Shown here: positions 20,936 to 29,951 of the stretch, one piece after another | How the letters are laid out: each line of letters starts with the position of its first letter | Numbering within the stretch: the first letter of the stretch is position 1 | From: Gottfriedia solisilvae | Lineage (GTDB): Bacteria > Bacillota > Bacilli > Bacillales > Bacillaceae_G | Assembly: GCF_002128405.1 (NCBI RefSeq) | Contig: NZ_NETJ01000003.1 | Coordinates: forward strand, 744,001-808,000 | DNA length: 64,000 bases | Direction of reading: 5' to 3' | The notes under the pieces: model-generated | The model's input: only the letters and a program-made list of their open reading frames with translations | Told to the model about the DNA's origin: nothing | Database searches by the model: none | Made by a program: the position numbers and the translations under genes

Positions 20936-22288
20936 TTGAAAAATGTGGGGATTTTCAATCAAAAGAATGTATTAGTTTTAGGTATGGCCAAAAGCGGTTA
21001 TGCTGCAAGTCAACTTTTAAAAAAATTAGGTGCAATTGTTACTGTTAACGATCGTACGCCATTTGAACAAAATGAAATTGCACAAAAACTTAAAAATGAA
21101 GGATTTAACGTAGTATGCGGGGAGCATCCTTTAAGTCTGTTAGAAAATGAACTGTACTGTATTGTGAAGAATCCTGGTATCCCTTACTCAAACCCTCTAT
21201 TAATAGAAGCTGAAAAAAGAAATATTCCAATCTATACAGAAATTGAACTTGCTTATTTAATAAGTGAAGCTCCGTTTATTGGAATCACAGGTTCAAATGG
21301 GAAAACGACTACGACTACATTAGCACTAAATATGTTGGAACAAGGCAATAAACAACCATTAGTTGCTGGGAATATTGGTACAGTTGCATGCGAAGTAGCA
21401 GAAAAGGCGACAAGTAATAATATTATCGTAACAGAGCTATCTTCATTTCAATTAATGGGTATTGATGAGTTTAAACCTAAAATTTCTCTGGTAACGAATA
21501 TATTTGAAGCTCATCTAGATTATCATGGTACGAAAGAAGAATATGTAAAAGCGAAAGCAAATATATTCAAAAATCAATCCGAAGATGATTTTGCAATTGT
21601 AAATTTTGATGATGAAAATGTAATGGCTATGGTGAAACATTCAAAAGCAACAATCATTCCATTTTCTTCTACTAAGGTTGTAGAAGAAGGAGCATACGTT
21701 AAAGAAGGCTCAATTTATTTTAAACAACAAAAAGTCATTGAAGTAGAGAAGATTGTTTTACCAGGAAAACATAATTTAGAAAATATCCTTGCTGCTGTGG
21801 CAATTGCAAAGCTGTTAGATGTTGATCATGCAGCGATTGAACAAGTGCTAACAACATTCACAGGGGTAGAACATAGGCTTCAATATGTAACTGAAATCAA
21901 ACAACGAAAATTCTATAATGATTCGAAAGCAACAAATATTTTGGCTACTCAAAAAGCCATCTCATCTTTCCAAAAGCCAGTAATCTTAATTGCAGGTGGA
22001 TTAGATCGCGGGAATGATTTTGATGATCTAATTCCATATTTTAATAATGTGAAAAACATGATTACTTATGGTCAAACGAGAGATAAATTAATTGACTCAG
22101 CAAAAAAAGCAGGAATGAAAGCAGTAAAATCGGTTGATAATGTTGAGGATGCTGTAAAAGAAGCATTCGCTCATTCAGAAGTTGGAGATATCATTTTATT
22201 GTCGCCTGCATGTGCTAGTTGGGATCAATTTAAGACTTTTGAAGAACGAGGTAATAAATTTATACAAGCAGTGCATAAGTTAAAGTAA
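20936..22288 (+). CDS. murD: UDP-MurNAc-L-alanine:D-glutamate ligase MurD
   Basis: A 450-residue Mur ligase that adds D-glutamate to UDP-MurNAc-L-Ala. It shows the P-loop GSNGKTTTT, the central ELSSFQL and the HRLQ block, plus the C-terminal LSPACASWD. The start is a TTG placed immediately after the mraY stop, with GAGGTG upstream inside mraY. This implies translational coupling. Confidence 0.96.
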   Translation: MKNVGIFNQKNVLVLGMAKSGYAASQLLKKLGAIVTVNDRTPFEQNEIAQKLKNEGFNVVCGEHPLSLLENELYCIVKNPGIPYSNPLLIEAEKRNIPIYTEIELAYLISEAPFIGITGSNGKTTTTTLALNMLEQGNKQPLVAGNIGTVACEVAEKATSNNIIVTELSSFQLMGIDEFKPKISLVTNIFEAHLDYHGTKEEYVKAKANIFKNQSEDDFAIVNFDDENVMAMVKHSKATIIPFSSTKVVEEGAYVKEGSIYFKQQKVIEVEKIVLPGKHNLENILAAVAIAKLLDVDHAAIEQVLTTFTGVEHRLQYVTEIKQRKFYNDSKATNILATQKAISSFQKPVILIAGGLDRGNDFDDLIPYFNNVKNMITYGQTRDKLIDSAKKAGMKAVKSVDNVEDAVKEAFAHSEVGDIILLSPACASWDQFKTFEERGNKFIQAVHKLK

Positions 22289-22322
22289 GGCTTGTTTAAT
22301 TCAAAAGTTGAGGTGTATAGAA

Positions 22323-23423
22323 GTGCCAACAAAGAAAAATAGTCCTGACATGATTCTAGTTCTCGTTACGTTATCATTATTAACAGTCGGTATGATTATG
22401 GTTTATAGTGCTAGTGCAATATGGGCATCTTATAAGTTTCATGATTCGTTCTTTTTTGCAAAGCGGCAATTGTTATTTGCAGGTGTTGGAGTAATTGGTA
22501 TGTTTATTGTTTCAAACATCGATTATTGGTTATTTCGGACACACGCAAAAAAAATTCTAATTGTTTGTTTTATTATGTTGGTACTCGTCCTAATTCCGGG
22601 CGTTGGTTTAGTTCGTGGTGGAGCGAGAAGCTGGATTGGAATCGGAGCTTTCTCAATTCAACCATCAGAATTTATGAAACTCGGAATGATGGTTTTCCTA
22701 TCAAAATATTTAGCTGAAAATCAAAAAAATATTACATCATTTAAAAAGGGTTTAATGCCAACATTAGGTCTTGTGTTCTTAGCATTTGGTTTAATTATGC
22801 TTCAACCAGACTTAGGAACTGGAACGGTAATGGTTGGTACTTGTGTCATAATCATATTTGTAGCAGGTGCAAGAATATCTCATTTTATGGGATTAGGATT
22901 AGTTGGAATCGCAGGTTTTGTAGCTTTAATTGCCTCAGCACCATACCGAATAAAAAGGATTACTTCCTTTTTAGATCCGTGGTCTGACCCGCTAGGTACC
23001 GGATTTCAAATTATTCAATCACTATATGCAATTGGTCCAGGTGGATTATTTGGTCTAGGTTTAGGTCAAAGCAGACAAAAGTTTATGTACTTACCTGAAC
23101 CGCAAACAGATTTTATTTTTGCAATTTTATCAGAGGAATTAGGATTTATCGGAGGTTCATTTGTCATTTTATTATTTTCTTTCTTATTATGGCGTGGAAT
23201 CCGAATTGCACTAAGTTCGCCTGATTTATTTGGTACATTCCTTGCAGTAGGAATCGTTTCAATGATTGCAATACAAGTAATGATTAATATTGGTGTTGTT
23301 ATAGGGTTAATGCCTGTTACTGGAATAACATTACCGTTTTTAAGCTATGGCGGTTCATCATTAACATTGATGCTTTTAGCTGTAGGTGTATTATTAAATA
23401 TTAGCAGACACGCACGATCGTAA
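22323..23423 (+). CDS. spoVE: Sporulation SEDS glycosyltransferase SpoVE
   Basis: A 366-residue SEDS-family membrane protein with about ten helices, which polymerises glycan strands for the spore cortex with SpoVD. Family blocks include FIQPSEF-like AFSIQPSEFMK, QPDLGTG, GPGGLFGLGLGQSRQKF and SYGGSS. The position between murD and murG identifies it as SpoVE rather than FtsW, which is encoded elsewhere in Bacillus. The GTG at 22323 follows GAGGTG and gives the usual family length. Confidence 0.9.
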   Translation: MPTKKNSPDMILVLVTLSLLTVGMIMVYSASAIWASYKFHDSFFFAKRQLLFAGVGVIGMFIVSNIDYWLFRTHAKKILIVCFIMLVLVLIPGVGLVRGGARSWIGIGAFSIQPSEFMKLGMMVFLSKYLAENQKNITSFKKGLMPTLGLVFLAFGLIMLQPDLGTGTVMVGTCVIIIFVAGARISHFMGLGLVGIAGFVALIASAPYRIKRITSFLDPWSDPLGTGFQIIQSLYAIGPGGLFGLGLGQSRQKFMYLPEPQTDFIFAILSEELGFIGGSFVILLFSFLLWRGIRIALSSPDLFGTFLAVGIVSMIAIQVMINIGVVIGLMPVTGITLPFLSYGGSSLTLMLLAVGVLLNISRHARS

Positions 23424-23426
23424 AAG

Positions 23427-23530
23427 GGCCGACTCGATGGGAACAAGTACGCAGTTTTGTTTATGTCAAATTATTAGACATAAATCAAAAAAGTACTTAG
23501 AATTTCTAATTGAGTCGGTCAATTTTATTT
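23427..23530 (+). terminator. Nested three-tier hairpin terminator after spoVE
   Basis: The outer arms pair GGCCGACTCGAT with ATTGAGTCGGTC (12 pairs counting G-T). The middle arms are AAGTAC (23445) / GTACTT (23493), and the inner arms TTTATGTC (23460) / GACATAAA (23477). A T-rich tail follows. The whole element is about 100 bases, unusually long for a simple terminator. Confidence 0.75.
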
Positions 23531-23565
23531 TTCTATAAAAAAGAATTAGAAAGAATTACGTAAAG

Positions 23566-23574
23566 TGGTATAAT
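23566..23574 (+). promoter_or_regulatory. Extended -10 promoter for murG
   Basis: TGG followed by TATAAT at 23569-23574 forms an extended -10 element. The -35 region (about 23546) is poor. It would restart transcription after the preceding terminator. Confidence 0.6.
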
Positions 23575-23629
23575 AGCTACTTAACAACTTATCAATTTAC
23601 ATATTGTATTGATATTTAGGAGGATCTTT

Positions 23630-24721
23630 ATGAAAATTTTAGTTAGTGGTGGGGGTACTGGTGGACATATTTATCCAGCACTTGCGCTAATTAAAGAGTT
23701 GAAAAAACAAGATTCCAATGTAGAATGTTTATATGTTGGTACAGAAAATGGACTTGAAAAAGGTATCGTAACAAAGCAAAACATACCATTTAAATCAATC
23801 GTCATCTCAGGATTTAAAAGAAGTCTATCACTTGAAAATTTTAAAACAATTTATCGTTTCTTAAAAGGTGTTTCTGATAGCAAAAAAATTATTCGTGAAT
23901 TTAATCCTGACGTAGTTGTTGGTACTGGTGGCTATGTATGTGGTCCTGTAGTATATGCTGCAGCAAAATTAGGTATTCCAACAGTTATTCACGAACAAAA
24001 TAGTGTGCCAGGTTTAACAAATAAATTTTTAAATCGCTATGTTACAAAGGTTGCAATTTGTTTTGATGAAGTTGCTAATCATTTTACGAAAGAAAAAGTA
24101 GTATTTACTGGTAATCCACGTGCTTCTGAAGTAATAGGAGAACCTAATCCAACAGTTTTACAGTCATTAGGTTTGGATAAAGGGAAAAGTACTGTATTAA
24201 TCGTTGGTGGCTCAAGAGGTGCTAGACCAATCCATCAAGCGTTTTTAAAAAGTGTGAGTGAGCTTGGTGAAAAGAATTATCAAATGATCTATGTAACAGG
24301 TGACGCTCACTATGATGCGGTTATTCAAGAAATCAATAAAGTAGGTAATCCATCAAATGTAGTGATCAAGCCGTTTTTACACAATATGCCTGAGGTTTTA
24401 AGAGAAGTTGATTTAGTCGTTTCAAGAGCAGGTGCAACAACTCTAGCTGAATTGACAGCATTAGGTAAGCCGAGTATATTGATTCCTAGCCCATATGTAA
24501 CGAATAATCATCAAGAAATAAACGCTCGATCACTTGAAAAAAATGGCGCAGCTATCGTCATTTTAGAAAAAGATTTTCAAAATGAATATTTGGTAAATGA
24601 AATTGAAAAAGTATTATTAAATCCTATCAAACTTGAAGAAATGAAACGTGCAGCTTTAGAAATAGGTGTTCCAGATGCCGCAAACAAGCTAGTAAAAGTA
24701 TTAGAAGAAATAAGAAAGTAG
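23630..24721 (+). CDS. murG: UDP-GlcNAc:lipid I GlcNAc transferase MurG
   Basis: Converts lipid I to lipid II on the inner membrane face. The 363-residue GT28 enzyme starts [17 protein letters not shown], with the glycine-rich donor-site loop. It contains HEQNSVPG and the C-terminal UDP-binding [11 protein letters not shown] block. TAGGAGGATC precedes the ATG at 23630, which gives the standard length. A longer in-frame start at 23609 lacks a ribosome site. Confidence 0.97.
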   Translation: MKILVSGGGTGGHIYPALALIKELKKQDSNVECLYVGTENGLEKGIVTKQNIPFKSIVISGFKRSLSLENFKTIYRFLKGVSDSKKIIREFNPDVVVGTGGYVCGPVVYAAAKLGIPTVIHEQNSVPGLTNKFLNRYVTKVAICFDEVANHFTKEKVVFTGNPRASEVIGEPNPTVLQSLGLDKGKSTVLIVGGSRGARPIHQAFLKSVSELGEKNYQMIYVTGDAHYDAVIQEINKVGNPSNVVIKPFLHNMPEVLREVDLVVSRAGATTLAELTALGKPSILIPSPYVTNNHQEINARSLEKNGAAIVILEKDFQNEYLVNEIEKVLLNPIKLEEMKRAALEIGVPDAANKLVKVLEEIRK

Positions 24722-24798
24722 AACCATGCACGAACAAGTTAGAAAATCTATAAATATGTATCATAGGATGCTACAAGCTAAAGGGGGAAAAGCTTAGA

Positions 24799-25707
24799 AT
24801 GTTTGAAACTAGATTAAAGGAAATCGTCAAGGACTCGAGTCTTCTAATGAATGAGCCTTTAGCAAATCATACTACAATGAAAATAGGTGGACCTGCTGAT
24901 TATTTGGTCATACCTAAAAATGTCAATGAAATAAAAGAGATCATTCAACTTGCAAAAGAAAATAATATCAATGTTACCGTTATTGGGAGAGGATCGAATT
25001 TACTTGTGTCTGATAATGGTATTGAAGGTGTTGTCATTAAAATAAGTGATTGTTTAGATCATATTGAAATAGATGGGACAAAAGTTTTAGTTGGAGCAGG
25101 TTACTCTGTCATTCGTCTTGCTACCCAGTTGAGTAGAAAAGGACTTTCGGGATTAGAGTTTGCTAGTGGCATTCCAGGAAGTGTTGGTGGAGCTGTCTAT
25201 ATGAACGCAGGTGCACACCAATCTGACTTTTCAAAGATTACGACTAAAGCCCATATTATATTCCAAGATGGGTCAATGGAATGGCTTACGAATGAACAAC
25301 TAGAATTTTCATATCGTACGTCTGTCCTACAAAAAAAGCGTCAAGGATTTGTTTTAGAAGCTGAATTACAATTAGAAGAAGGTTCAAAAGAAGTATCTTC
25401 TGCATTAATGCAGAAAAATAAGGATTATCGCAGAGAAACGCAACCTTGGAATTTCCCATGTGCTGGAAGTATTTTCCGTAATCCCCTTCCGCAATATGCA
25501 GGGAATCTAATTGAACTAGCAAACTTAAAAGGTTACCAAATTGGTGGAGCGAAAATTTCTGAAATGCATGGAAACTTTATTGTGAATGCAGGGAACGCAA
25601 CATCAAAGGATGTTCTAGAATTAATTGATTTCATTAAGAAAACTATATTAGAAAAATTTAATGTAGAACTTGAAACTGAAGTTGAAATAGTTGGTAAAAA
25701 AATGTAA
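24799..25707 (+). CDS. murB: UDP-N-acetylenolpyruvoylglucosamine reductase MurB
   Basis: An FAD-dependent, 302-residue enzyme that makes UDP-MurNAc. It has the FAD-binding [13 protein letters not shown] and [16 protein letters not shown] blocks and the catalytic serine region CAGSIFRNP, which marks a type II MurB. It starts at ATG with AAGGGGG upstream, 77 bases after murG, and is followed by an attenuator-like hairpin set. Confidence 0.96.
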   Translation: MFETRLKEIVKDSSLLMNEPLANHTTMKIGGPADYLVIPKNVNEIKEIIQLAKENNINVTVIGRGSNLLVSDNGIEGVVIKISDCLDHIEIDGTKVLVGAGYSVIRLATQLSRKGLSGLEFASGIPGSVGGAVYMNAGAHQSDFSKITTKAHIIFQDGSMEWLTNEQLEFSYRTSVLQKKRQGFVLEAELQLEEGSKEVSSALMQKNKDYRRETQPWNFPCAGSIFRNPLPQYAGNLIELANLKGYQIGGAKISEMHGNFIVNAGNATSKDVLELIDFIKKTILEKFNVELETEVEIVGKKM

Positions 25708-25730
25708 GTTTCTTAAAAACAATTGAAATT

Positions 25731-25801
25731 ATATGCTATAATTTAAGGTAGCATATAGTGACCAAGATAGAATGGCATTTTATATGCTATTCTATTTTTT
25801 A
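25731..25801 (+). promoter_or_regulatory. Attenuator-like hairpin set with embedded extended -10 promoter before divIB
   Basis: Four segments are seen: ATATGCTA (25731-25738), its complement TAGCATAT (25749-25756), ATAGAATGGCAT (25767-25778), and ATGCTATTCTAT (25784-25795) followed by T5. Segments 3 and 4 form a terminator. Segment 2 can instead pair perfectly over eight bases with ATATGCTA at 25782-25789 inside segment 4. An extended -10 (TGC TATAAT, TATAAT at 25737-25742) overlaps segment 1. Confidence 0.55.
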
Positions 25802-25870
25802 TTATTCTTAAATTACATCCGATGTATAAGTAAGAAGATTGAAGTGGACTTTGATAATGGAGGCATAAAC

Positions 25871-26638
25871 ATGCAAGAAAATAAGATAATTAGTTTAGAA
25901 GACCGTGTTCCGATCTTGCGTAATAAAAAACGTAAAAAAGCAAATATACGTTTACTAATGACAATTTTATTGTTTTTTTCTTTGCTTTTATGCGTATTAT
26001 ATTTCCAAACATCCATTGGTTCAGAAATAAATTTAGAAATTAAAGGAAATAACCTATATACAGATAAAGAAATTCAAAAATTAGCCGATTTAAACCAAGA
26101 CGATAGCTTTTTGACAATTCATTCAAAAAAGGTGATTCAAAAGCTTGAAAGTAGAAATACGATTCAATCTGCAGAGGTACATAAAAGGTTTCCGAATAAA
26201 GTAGAAATCGTCATAAAAGAATATCAACCAATCGGACAAGCAATGTTTGATGGAAAAAAACATTTACTTCTTGAAAGTGGTATGTTATTGAAGGATAATC
26301 ATTCCCTAGAAAATACAACGATTCCTGAACTAAATGGATGGAGCCAAGGTGATGAACTACAAGAATTAGCGGTTGAACTATCGAAACTACCAAAAAGTAT
26401 ATTCCATTCAATTTCTGAAATAGATTATACCCCAAGTAAGGATGATCCTTTACTTGTTACTGTTTTTATGAATGAAGGTTACGAAGTGAAGACGACAATT
26501 AGAAAATTTTCAAACAAAATGTCTAATTATCCGATTATTTTAAAGTCAATTCCTAAAAATAAAAAAGGGGTTATTCATTTAGAAGTAGGAGCTTATTTCG
26601 CTCCATATGAAACGAATGTTACAAATGTTATAAAATAA
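25871..26638 (+). CDS. divIB: Cell division protein DivIB (FtsQ)
   Basis: A 255-residue bitopic divisome protein: a basic cytoplasmic tail, a membrane segment near residues 31-50, then a POTRA domain (about 53-122) and a beta domain with FPNKVEIVIKEYQPIG. It stabilises FtsL-DivIC. The ATG at 25871 has GGAGG upstream. A longer frame to 25772 would run through the hairpin region and is rejected. Unlike B. subtilis, the next gene is ftsA, with no ylxW, ylxX or sbp between. Confidence 0.92.
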   Translation: MQENKIISLEDRVPILRNKKRKKANIRLLMTILLFFSLLLCVLYFQTSIGSEINLEIKGNNLYTDKEIQKLADLNQDDSFLTIHSKKVIQKLESRNTIQSAEVHKRFPNKVEIVIKEYQPIGQAMFDGKKHLLLESGMLLKDNHSLENTTIPELNGWSQGDELQELAVELSKLPKSIFHSISEIDYTPSKDDPLLVTVFMNEGYEVKTTIRKFSNKMSNYPIILKSIPKNKKGVIHLEVGAYFAPYETNVTNVIK

Positions 26639-26761
26639 CGGTAATAACATTAGAAAACAGTACTTTTAAGCCTTTTTTATCTGTTTATGTTAGTGTAGAC
26701 TAATAGATAAATAGAAATTATTGAAAAAAATTAAAAAGATTGTGAAAAATGCAAATAAAAA

Positions 26762-26789
26762 AGAGGGAAATCCCTTGTGAATGTTGAAT
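26762..26789 (+). promoter_or_regulatory. Candidate sigma-H promoter of ftsAZ
   Basis: AGAGGGAAA at 26762-26770 matches the sigma-H -35 (RnAGGAwWW) at eight of nine positions. After 12 bases, GTTGAAT at 26783-26789 matches the -10 (RnnGAAT) fully. The B. subtilis ftsAZ operon has a sigma-H promoter used at the onset of sporulation. Confidence 0.65.
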
Positions 26790-26808
26790 AGTTTTTCATA
26801 TATGTTAT

Positions 26809-26837
26809 TTAAGAATGAATTGATGTTCGATTATAAT
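26809..26837 (+). promoter_or_regulatory. Sigma-A promoter of ftsAZ
   Basis: TTAAGA at 26809-26814 and a perfect TATAAT at 26832-26837 with a 17-base spacer, 27 bases before ftsA. Confidence 0.6.
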
Positions 26838-26864
26838 AGATAGAGAGAAAAAGGAGGTGCCATC

Positions 26865-28145
26865 ATGAACAGCAATGAGATCTATGTGAGTCTTGACGTT
26901 GGAACTTCGACAATTAAAGTTATTATTGGCGAACTAGTTAATGACACACTAAACATTATCGGCGTAGGTAATGTGAAATCTTCTGGCTTAAAACGTGGTT
27001 CGATAGTTGATATAGATGAAACAGTTACTTCCATCAAAAAAGCTATTGATCAAGCAGAAAGAATGGTTGGCATTCACATTGACAAAGTAATAGTAGGGGT
27101 AAGTGCAAACCAAGTTCAATTAATTAGCACAAATGGAGTAGTGGCAGTTTCTAAAGAAAATAAAGAAATTGATAATGAAGATGTTCTAAGAGTAATGGAT
27201 CAGGCACAAGTTATTTCAATTCCACCTGAAAGGGAAATTATTGATGTCGTTCCTCATGAATACATTGTAGATGGCCTTTCAGAAGTAAAAGACCCTAGAG
27301 GAATGATTGGGGTTAGACTGGAAATGGAAGGTACATTAATCACTGGTTCAAGAACACTTGTACATAATATTTTACGTTGTGTTGAAAGAGCAGGGTTAGA
27401 AGTTACTGACATTTGTTTACAACCAATGGCTGCAAGTACAATTGCTTTAAAACAAGATGAGAAAAACTTAGGTGTAGCTTTAGTTGATATTGGCGGCGGT
27501 TCTACGACAATCTCTGTATTCAGAGAAGGTGTGTTAATCGCAACTTCTGTATTGCCAGTAGGTGGCGAACACATTACGAAGGACTTATCAATTGGATTAA
27601 AGACATCAACTGAAGATGCTGAAAAGATAAAAGTGAAATTTGGACATGCTTTTTATGATACTGCTTTAACTGAAGAAGTATTAAGTGTTCCAATCATGGG
27701 AAGCGAACAGCATCACCAATATAGTCAACAAGAAATATCAGATGTAATTGAAGCAAGGTTAGAAGAGATCTTCTTAATGGTTCAAAATGAACTATCAAGA
27801 ATGAGGGGAAGTAATCTACCTGGTGGATTTGTATTAACTGGTGGTACTGTATCAATGACAGGTGTTATTGATTTAGCTCAAAGAGTATTTAAAAATAATG
27901 TAAGGATTGCAACTCCTGATTATATAGGCGTTCGCGAACCTCAATACATTACTGGTGTTGGACTAATAAGATATGCTTTTTATAAATCAAAAATGCGCGG
28001 TAAAAAACTTAGCTCTAATATCGCTTTCGAATCGAATGAACGAAAACCTGTAGCTGTTACAAATTCAAATACAAAACCAAAACAGCAGGATGAAGAACGT
28101 GTCATGAGTAAAGTTAAAAGCATTTTTAAGTATTTATGGGATTAA
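26865..28145 (+). CDS. ftsA: Cell division protein FtsA
   Basis: A 426-residue actin-like ATPase that tethers FtsZ to the membrane. It begins with the phosphate-1 motif SLDVGTSTIKVIIGE. It contains the GLKRGSIVDIDE segment of the 1C domain and the phosphate-2 motif ALVDIGGGSTTISVF. The C-terminal tail ends in a short amphipathic segment (VMSKVKSIFKYLWD). AAAGGAGGTG precedes the ATG. ftsZ follows after 36 bases. Confidence 0.97.
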   Translation: MNSNEIYVSLDVGTSTIKVIIGELVNDTLNIIGVGNVKSSGLKRGSIVDIDETVTSIKKAIDQAERMVGIHIDKVIVGVSANQVQLISTNGVVAVSKENKEIDNEDVLRVMDQAQVISIPPEREIIDVVPHEYIVDGLSEVKDPRGMIGVRLEMEGTLITGSRTLVHNILRCVERAGLEVTDICLQPMAASTIALKQDEKNLGVALVDIGGGSTTISVFREGVLIATSVLPVGGEHITKDLSIGLKTSTEDAEKIKVKFGHAFYDTALTEEVLSVPIMGSEQHHQYSQQEISDVIEARLEEIFLMVQNELSRMRGSNLPGGFVLTGGTVSMTGVIDLAQRVFKNNVRIATPDYIGVREPQYITGVGLIRYAFYKSKMRGKKLSSNIAFESNERKPVAVTNSNTKPKQQDEERVMSKVKSIFKYLWD

Positions 28146-28181
28146 TTTTGTGATGAATTTGAAATAGTAGGGGGATCAGTC

Positions 28182-29324
28182 ATGTTAGATTTTGATACAA
28201 ACTTAGATGCGTTAGCGAAAATAAAAGTAATTGGTGTAGGTGGCGGTGGAAATAATGCCGTTAACCGTATGATAGAACATGGCGTACAAGGTGTAGACTT
28301 TATCGCTGTGAATACAGATGCACAAGCACTTAATCTTTCTAAAGCAGATGTTAGAATGCAAATTGGTGGCAAATTAACACGTGGTTTAGGTGCAGGTGCT
28401 AATCCAGAGGTTGGTAAAAAAGCTGCTGAAGAAAGCAGAGAACAATTACAAGAAGCTCTTAAAGGAGCTGATATGGTATTCGTAACTGCTGGAATGGGTG
28501 GCGGTACTGGAACAGGTGCAGCACCGGTAATTGCACAAGTTGCTAAAGAACTTGGCGCATTAACTGTTGGGGTTGTAACTCGTCCATTTACATTTGAAGG
28601 TAGAAAACGTTCAACACAAGCAGCAACTGGTATTGCTGCAATGAAGGAAAGTGTTGATACACTAATTGTTATTCCAAACGATCGTCTATTAGAAATCGTT
28701 GACCGTAACACGCCAATGTTAGAAGCTTTCCGTGAAGCTGATAATGTATTACGACAAGGTGTTCAAGGTATTTCTGACTTAATCGCTGTACCTGGATTAA
28801 TCAACCTTGACTTTGCTGACGTAAAAACAATTATGTCAAACAAAGGTTCTGCTTTAATGGGAATCGGTGTTGCTGGTGGAGAAAACCGTGCAGCTGAAGC
28901 AGCTAAAAAGGCTATTTCAAGTCCATTACTTGAAACGTCAATTAATGGTGCTCAAGGTGTGTTAATGAATATTACTGGTGGTACAAACTTAAGCTTATAT
29001 GAAGTGCAAGAAGCTGCAGATATCGTTTCTACTGCATGTGATGCTGAAGTAAATATGATTTTCGGTTCTGTTATTAATGAGAACTTAAAAGACGAAATCA
29101 TCGTTACAGTTATTGCTACAGGTTTTGAAGGAGTAGTTGCTCCTACGCCAGCTCAAAAGCAAATTCAAAGACCATCAATTTCTACACCAAGTCAATCAAC
29201 TCAAACGACTGTAAAACGTGAAATGGTTCGTGAAGAAGCACCTGTTGTAGAAACTACAAAGAATATTACAAGTCTAGATGATTTAGATATTCCGGCTTTC
29301 TTACGTAATCGTAAAAAGCGCTAA
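28182..29324 (+). CDS. ftsZ: Cell division protein FtsZ
   Basis: A 380-residue tubulin-like GTPase that forms the Z ring. The signature GGGTGTG is at residues 106-112, the catalytic loop is in NLDFADVKT, and a Gln/Ser/Thr-rich linker leads to the C-terminal peptide [12 protein letters not shown] that binds FtsA and SepF. AGGGGGATC precedes the ATG. A strong terminator follows. Confidence 0.99.
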   Translation: MLDFDTNLDALAKIKVIGVGGGGNNAVNRMIEHGVQGVDFIAVNTDAQALNLSKADVRMQIGGKLTRGLGAGANPEVGKKAAEESREQLQEALKGADMVFVTAGMGGGTGTGAAPVIAQVAKELGALTVGVVTRPFTFEGRKRSTQAATGIAAMKESVDTLIVIPNDRLLEIVDRNTPMLEAFREADNVLRQGVQGISDLIAVPGLINLDFADVKTIMSNKGSALMGIGVAGGENRAAEAAKKAISSPLLETSINGAQGVLMNITGGTNLSLYEVQEAADIVSTACDAEVNMIFGSVINENLKDEIIVTVIATGFEGVVAPTPAQKQIQRPSISTPSQSTQTTVKREMVREEAPVVETTKNITSLDDLDIPAFLRNRKKR

Positions 29325-29336
29325 TCTTTCAAGCAA

Positions 29337-29378
29337 AACCAAGAAAAGTAGTTAGTTCTTCTTTTCTTGGTTTTTTTA
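29337..29378 (+). terminator. Terminator after ftsZ
   Basis: The arms AACCAAGAAAAG / CTTTTCTTGGTT are followed by a T-run, ending the division cluster. Confidence 0.92.
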
Positions 29379-29387
29379 TTTTGTCCA

Positions 29388-29750
29388 TTACTTTGAATGT
29401 GCTTGGCAAAAAAATAATAAAGAAGACTCCATATATGTATCTAATTCTACAATTTTTTTAGCTGTCAATAATCTGACTAAATCACATGCAAGATTGGTAT
29501 GGTCTCTCCATGTAGAGTTTACTGATCCATTGTTGAAATTTATCAATGCTTTAGTTAATTACTACTCCATGATGTTCCCTTTTTAGTGGATCATGAGCTG
29601 TGCCCCCTGAAAAAATGATAGGTAGGGATGCTAAAACCACAACATCCTTCAGTAACTCATGCATGACCCACATCCTGGGGGCTTTAACCTTCCCACATCT
29701 CCGTCAGAGTCTCACACTATCCGTTGTAATCAACATCTGTCTATATTTTA
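29388..29750 (-). pseudogene. Decayed protein-coding gene of unknown family
   Basis: Read on the minus strand, two protein-like segments lie in different frames. One is open from 29703 to 29551 (51 codons, including MWVMHELLKD, LASLPIIFSGGTAHDPLK and EHHGVVIN) and ends in TAA. The other runs from a TTG at 29546 to the stop at 29388 (52 codons, including NSTWRDHTNLACDLVRLL). A TGA at 29704-29706 interrupts the first frame, and similar-looking sequence (MLITTDSVRL) continues upstream of it. No ribosome site or promoter is seen. The pattern is a gene broken by one frameshift and one stop. I do not recognise the family. Confidence 0.5.
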
Positions 29751-29845
29751 AATCCAAAAAGAACCAATTTTACAGAAAAGTTCCATTAGAAAAATAATAA
29801 TGCTTGTGCTTGTCCGAGCTTATCAGACATTTTCACATACGAACT

Positions 29846-29911
29846 TGTCGAAAAACTCTTCATTCAGAACCCCTTTTTTTGACAGACTTCTTACGATGCT
29901 CATCCTATACT
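29846..29911 (+). promoter_or_regulatory. Spo0A-type spoIIG promoter
   Basis: A perfect 0A box TGTCGAA lies at 29846-29852. A perfect -35 TTGACA (29879-29884) overlaps a near 0A box on the other strand (TTTGACA, 29878-29884). TATACT at 29906-29911 is 21 bases downstream, longer than a normal sigma-A spacer. The B. subtilis spoIIG promoter also has an over-long spacer (22 bases) and is activated by Spo0A~P at boxes near the -35. Confidence 0.75.
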
Positions 29912-29951
29912 TACAAATAAATGAACTATATTTTAGAGGATGGCGACAATA

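Noticed and set aside
28142-28711. 189-codon minus-strand open frame opposite ftsZ
   Set aside because: It is a shadow caused by the codon pattern of ftsZ, rich in Ala/Pro/Ser, with no start signal.
29600-29797. Plus-strand 65-codon open frame between ftsZ and spoIIGA
   Set aside because: It lies antisense to the decayed minus-strand gene, lacks a ribosome site and promoter, and has no recognisable composition.
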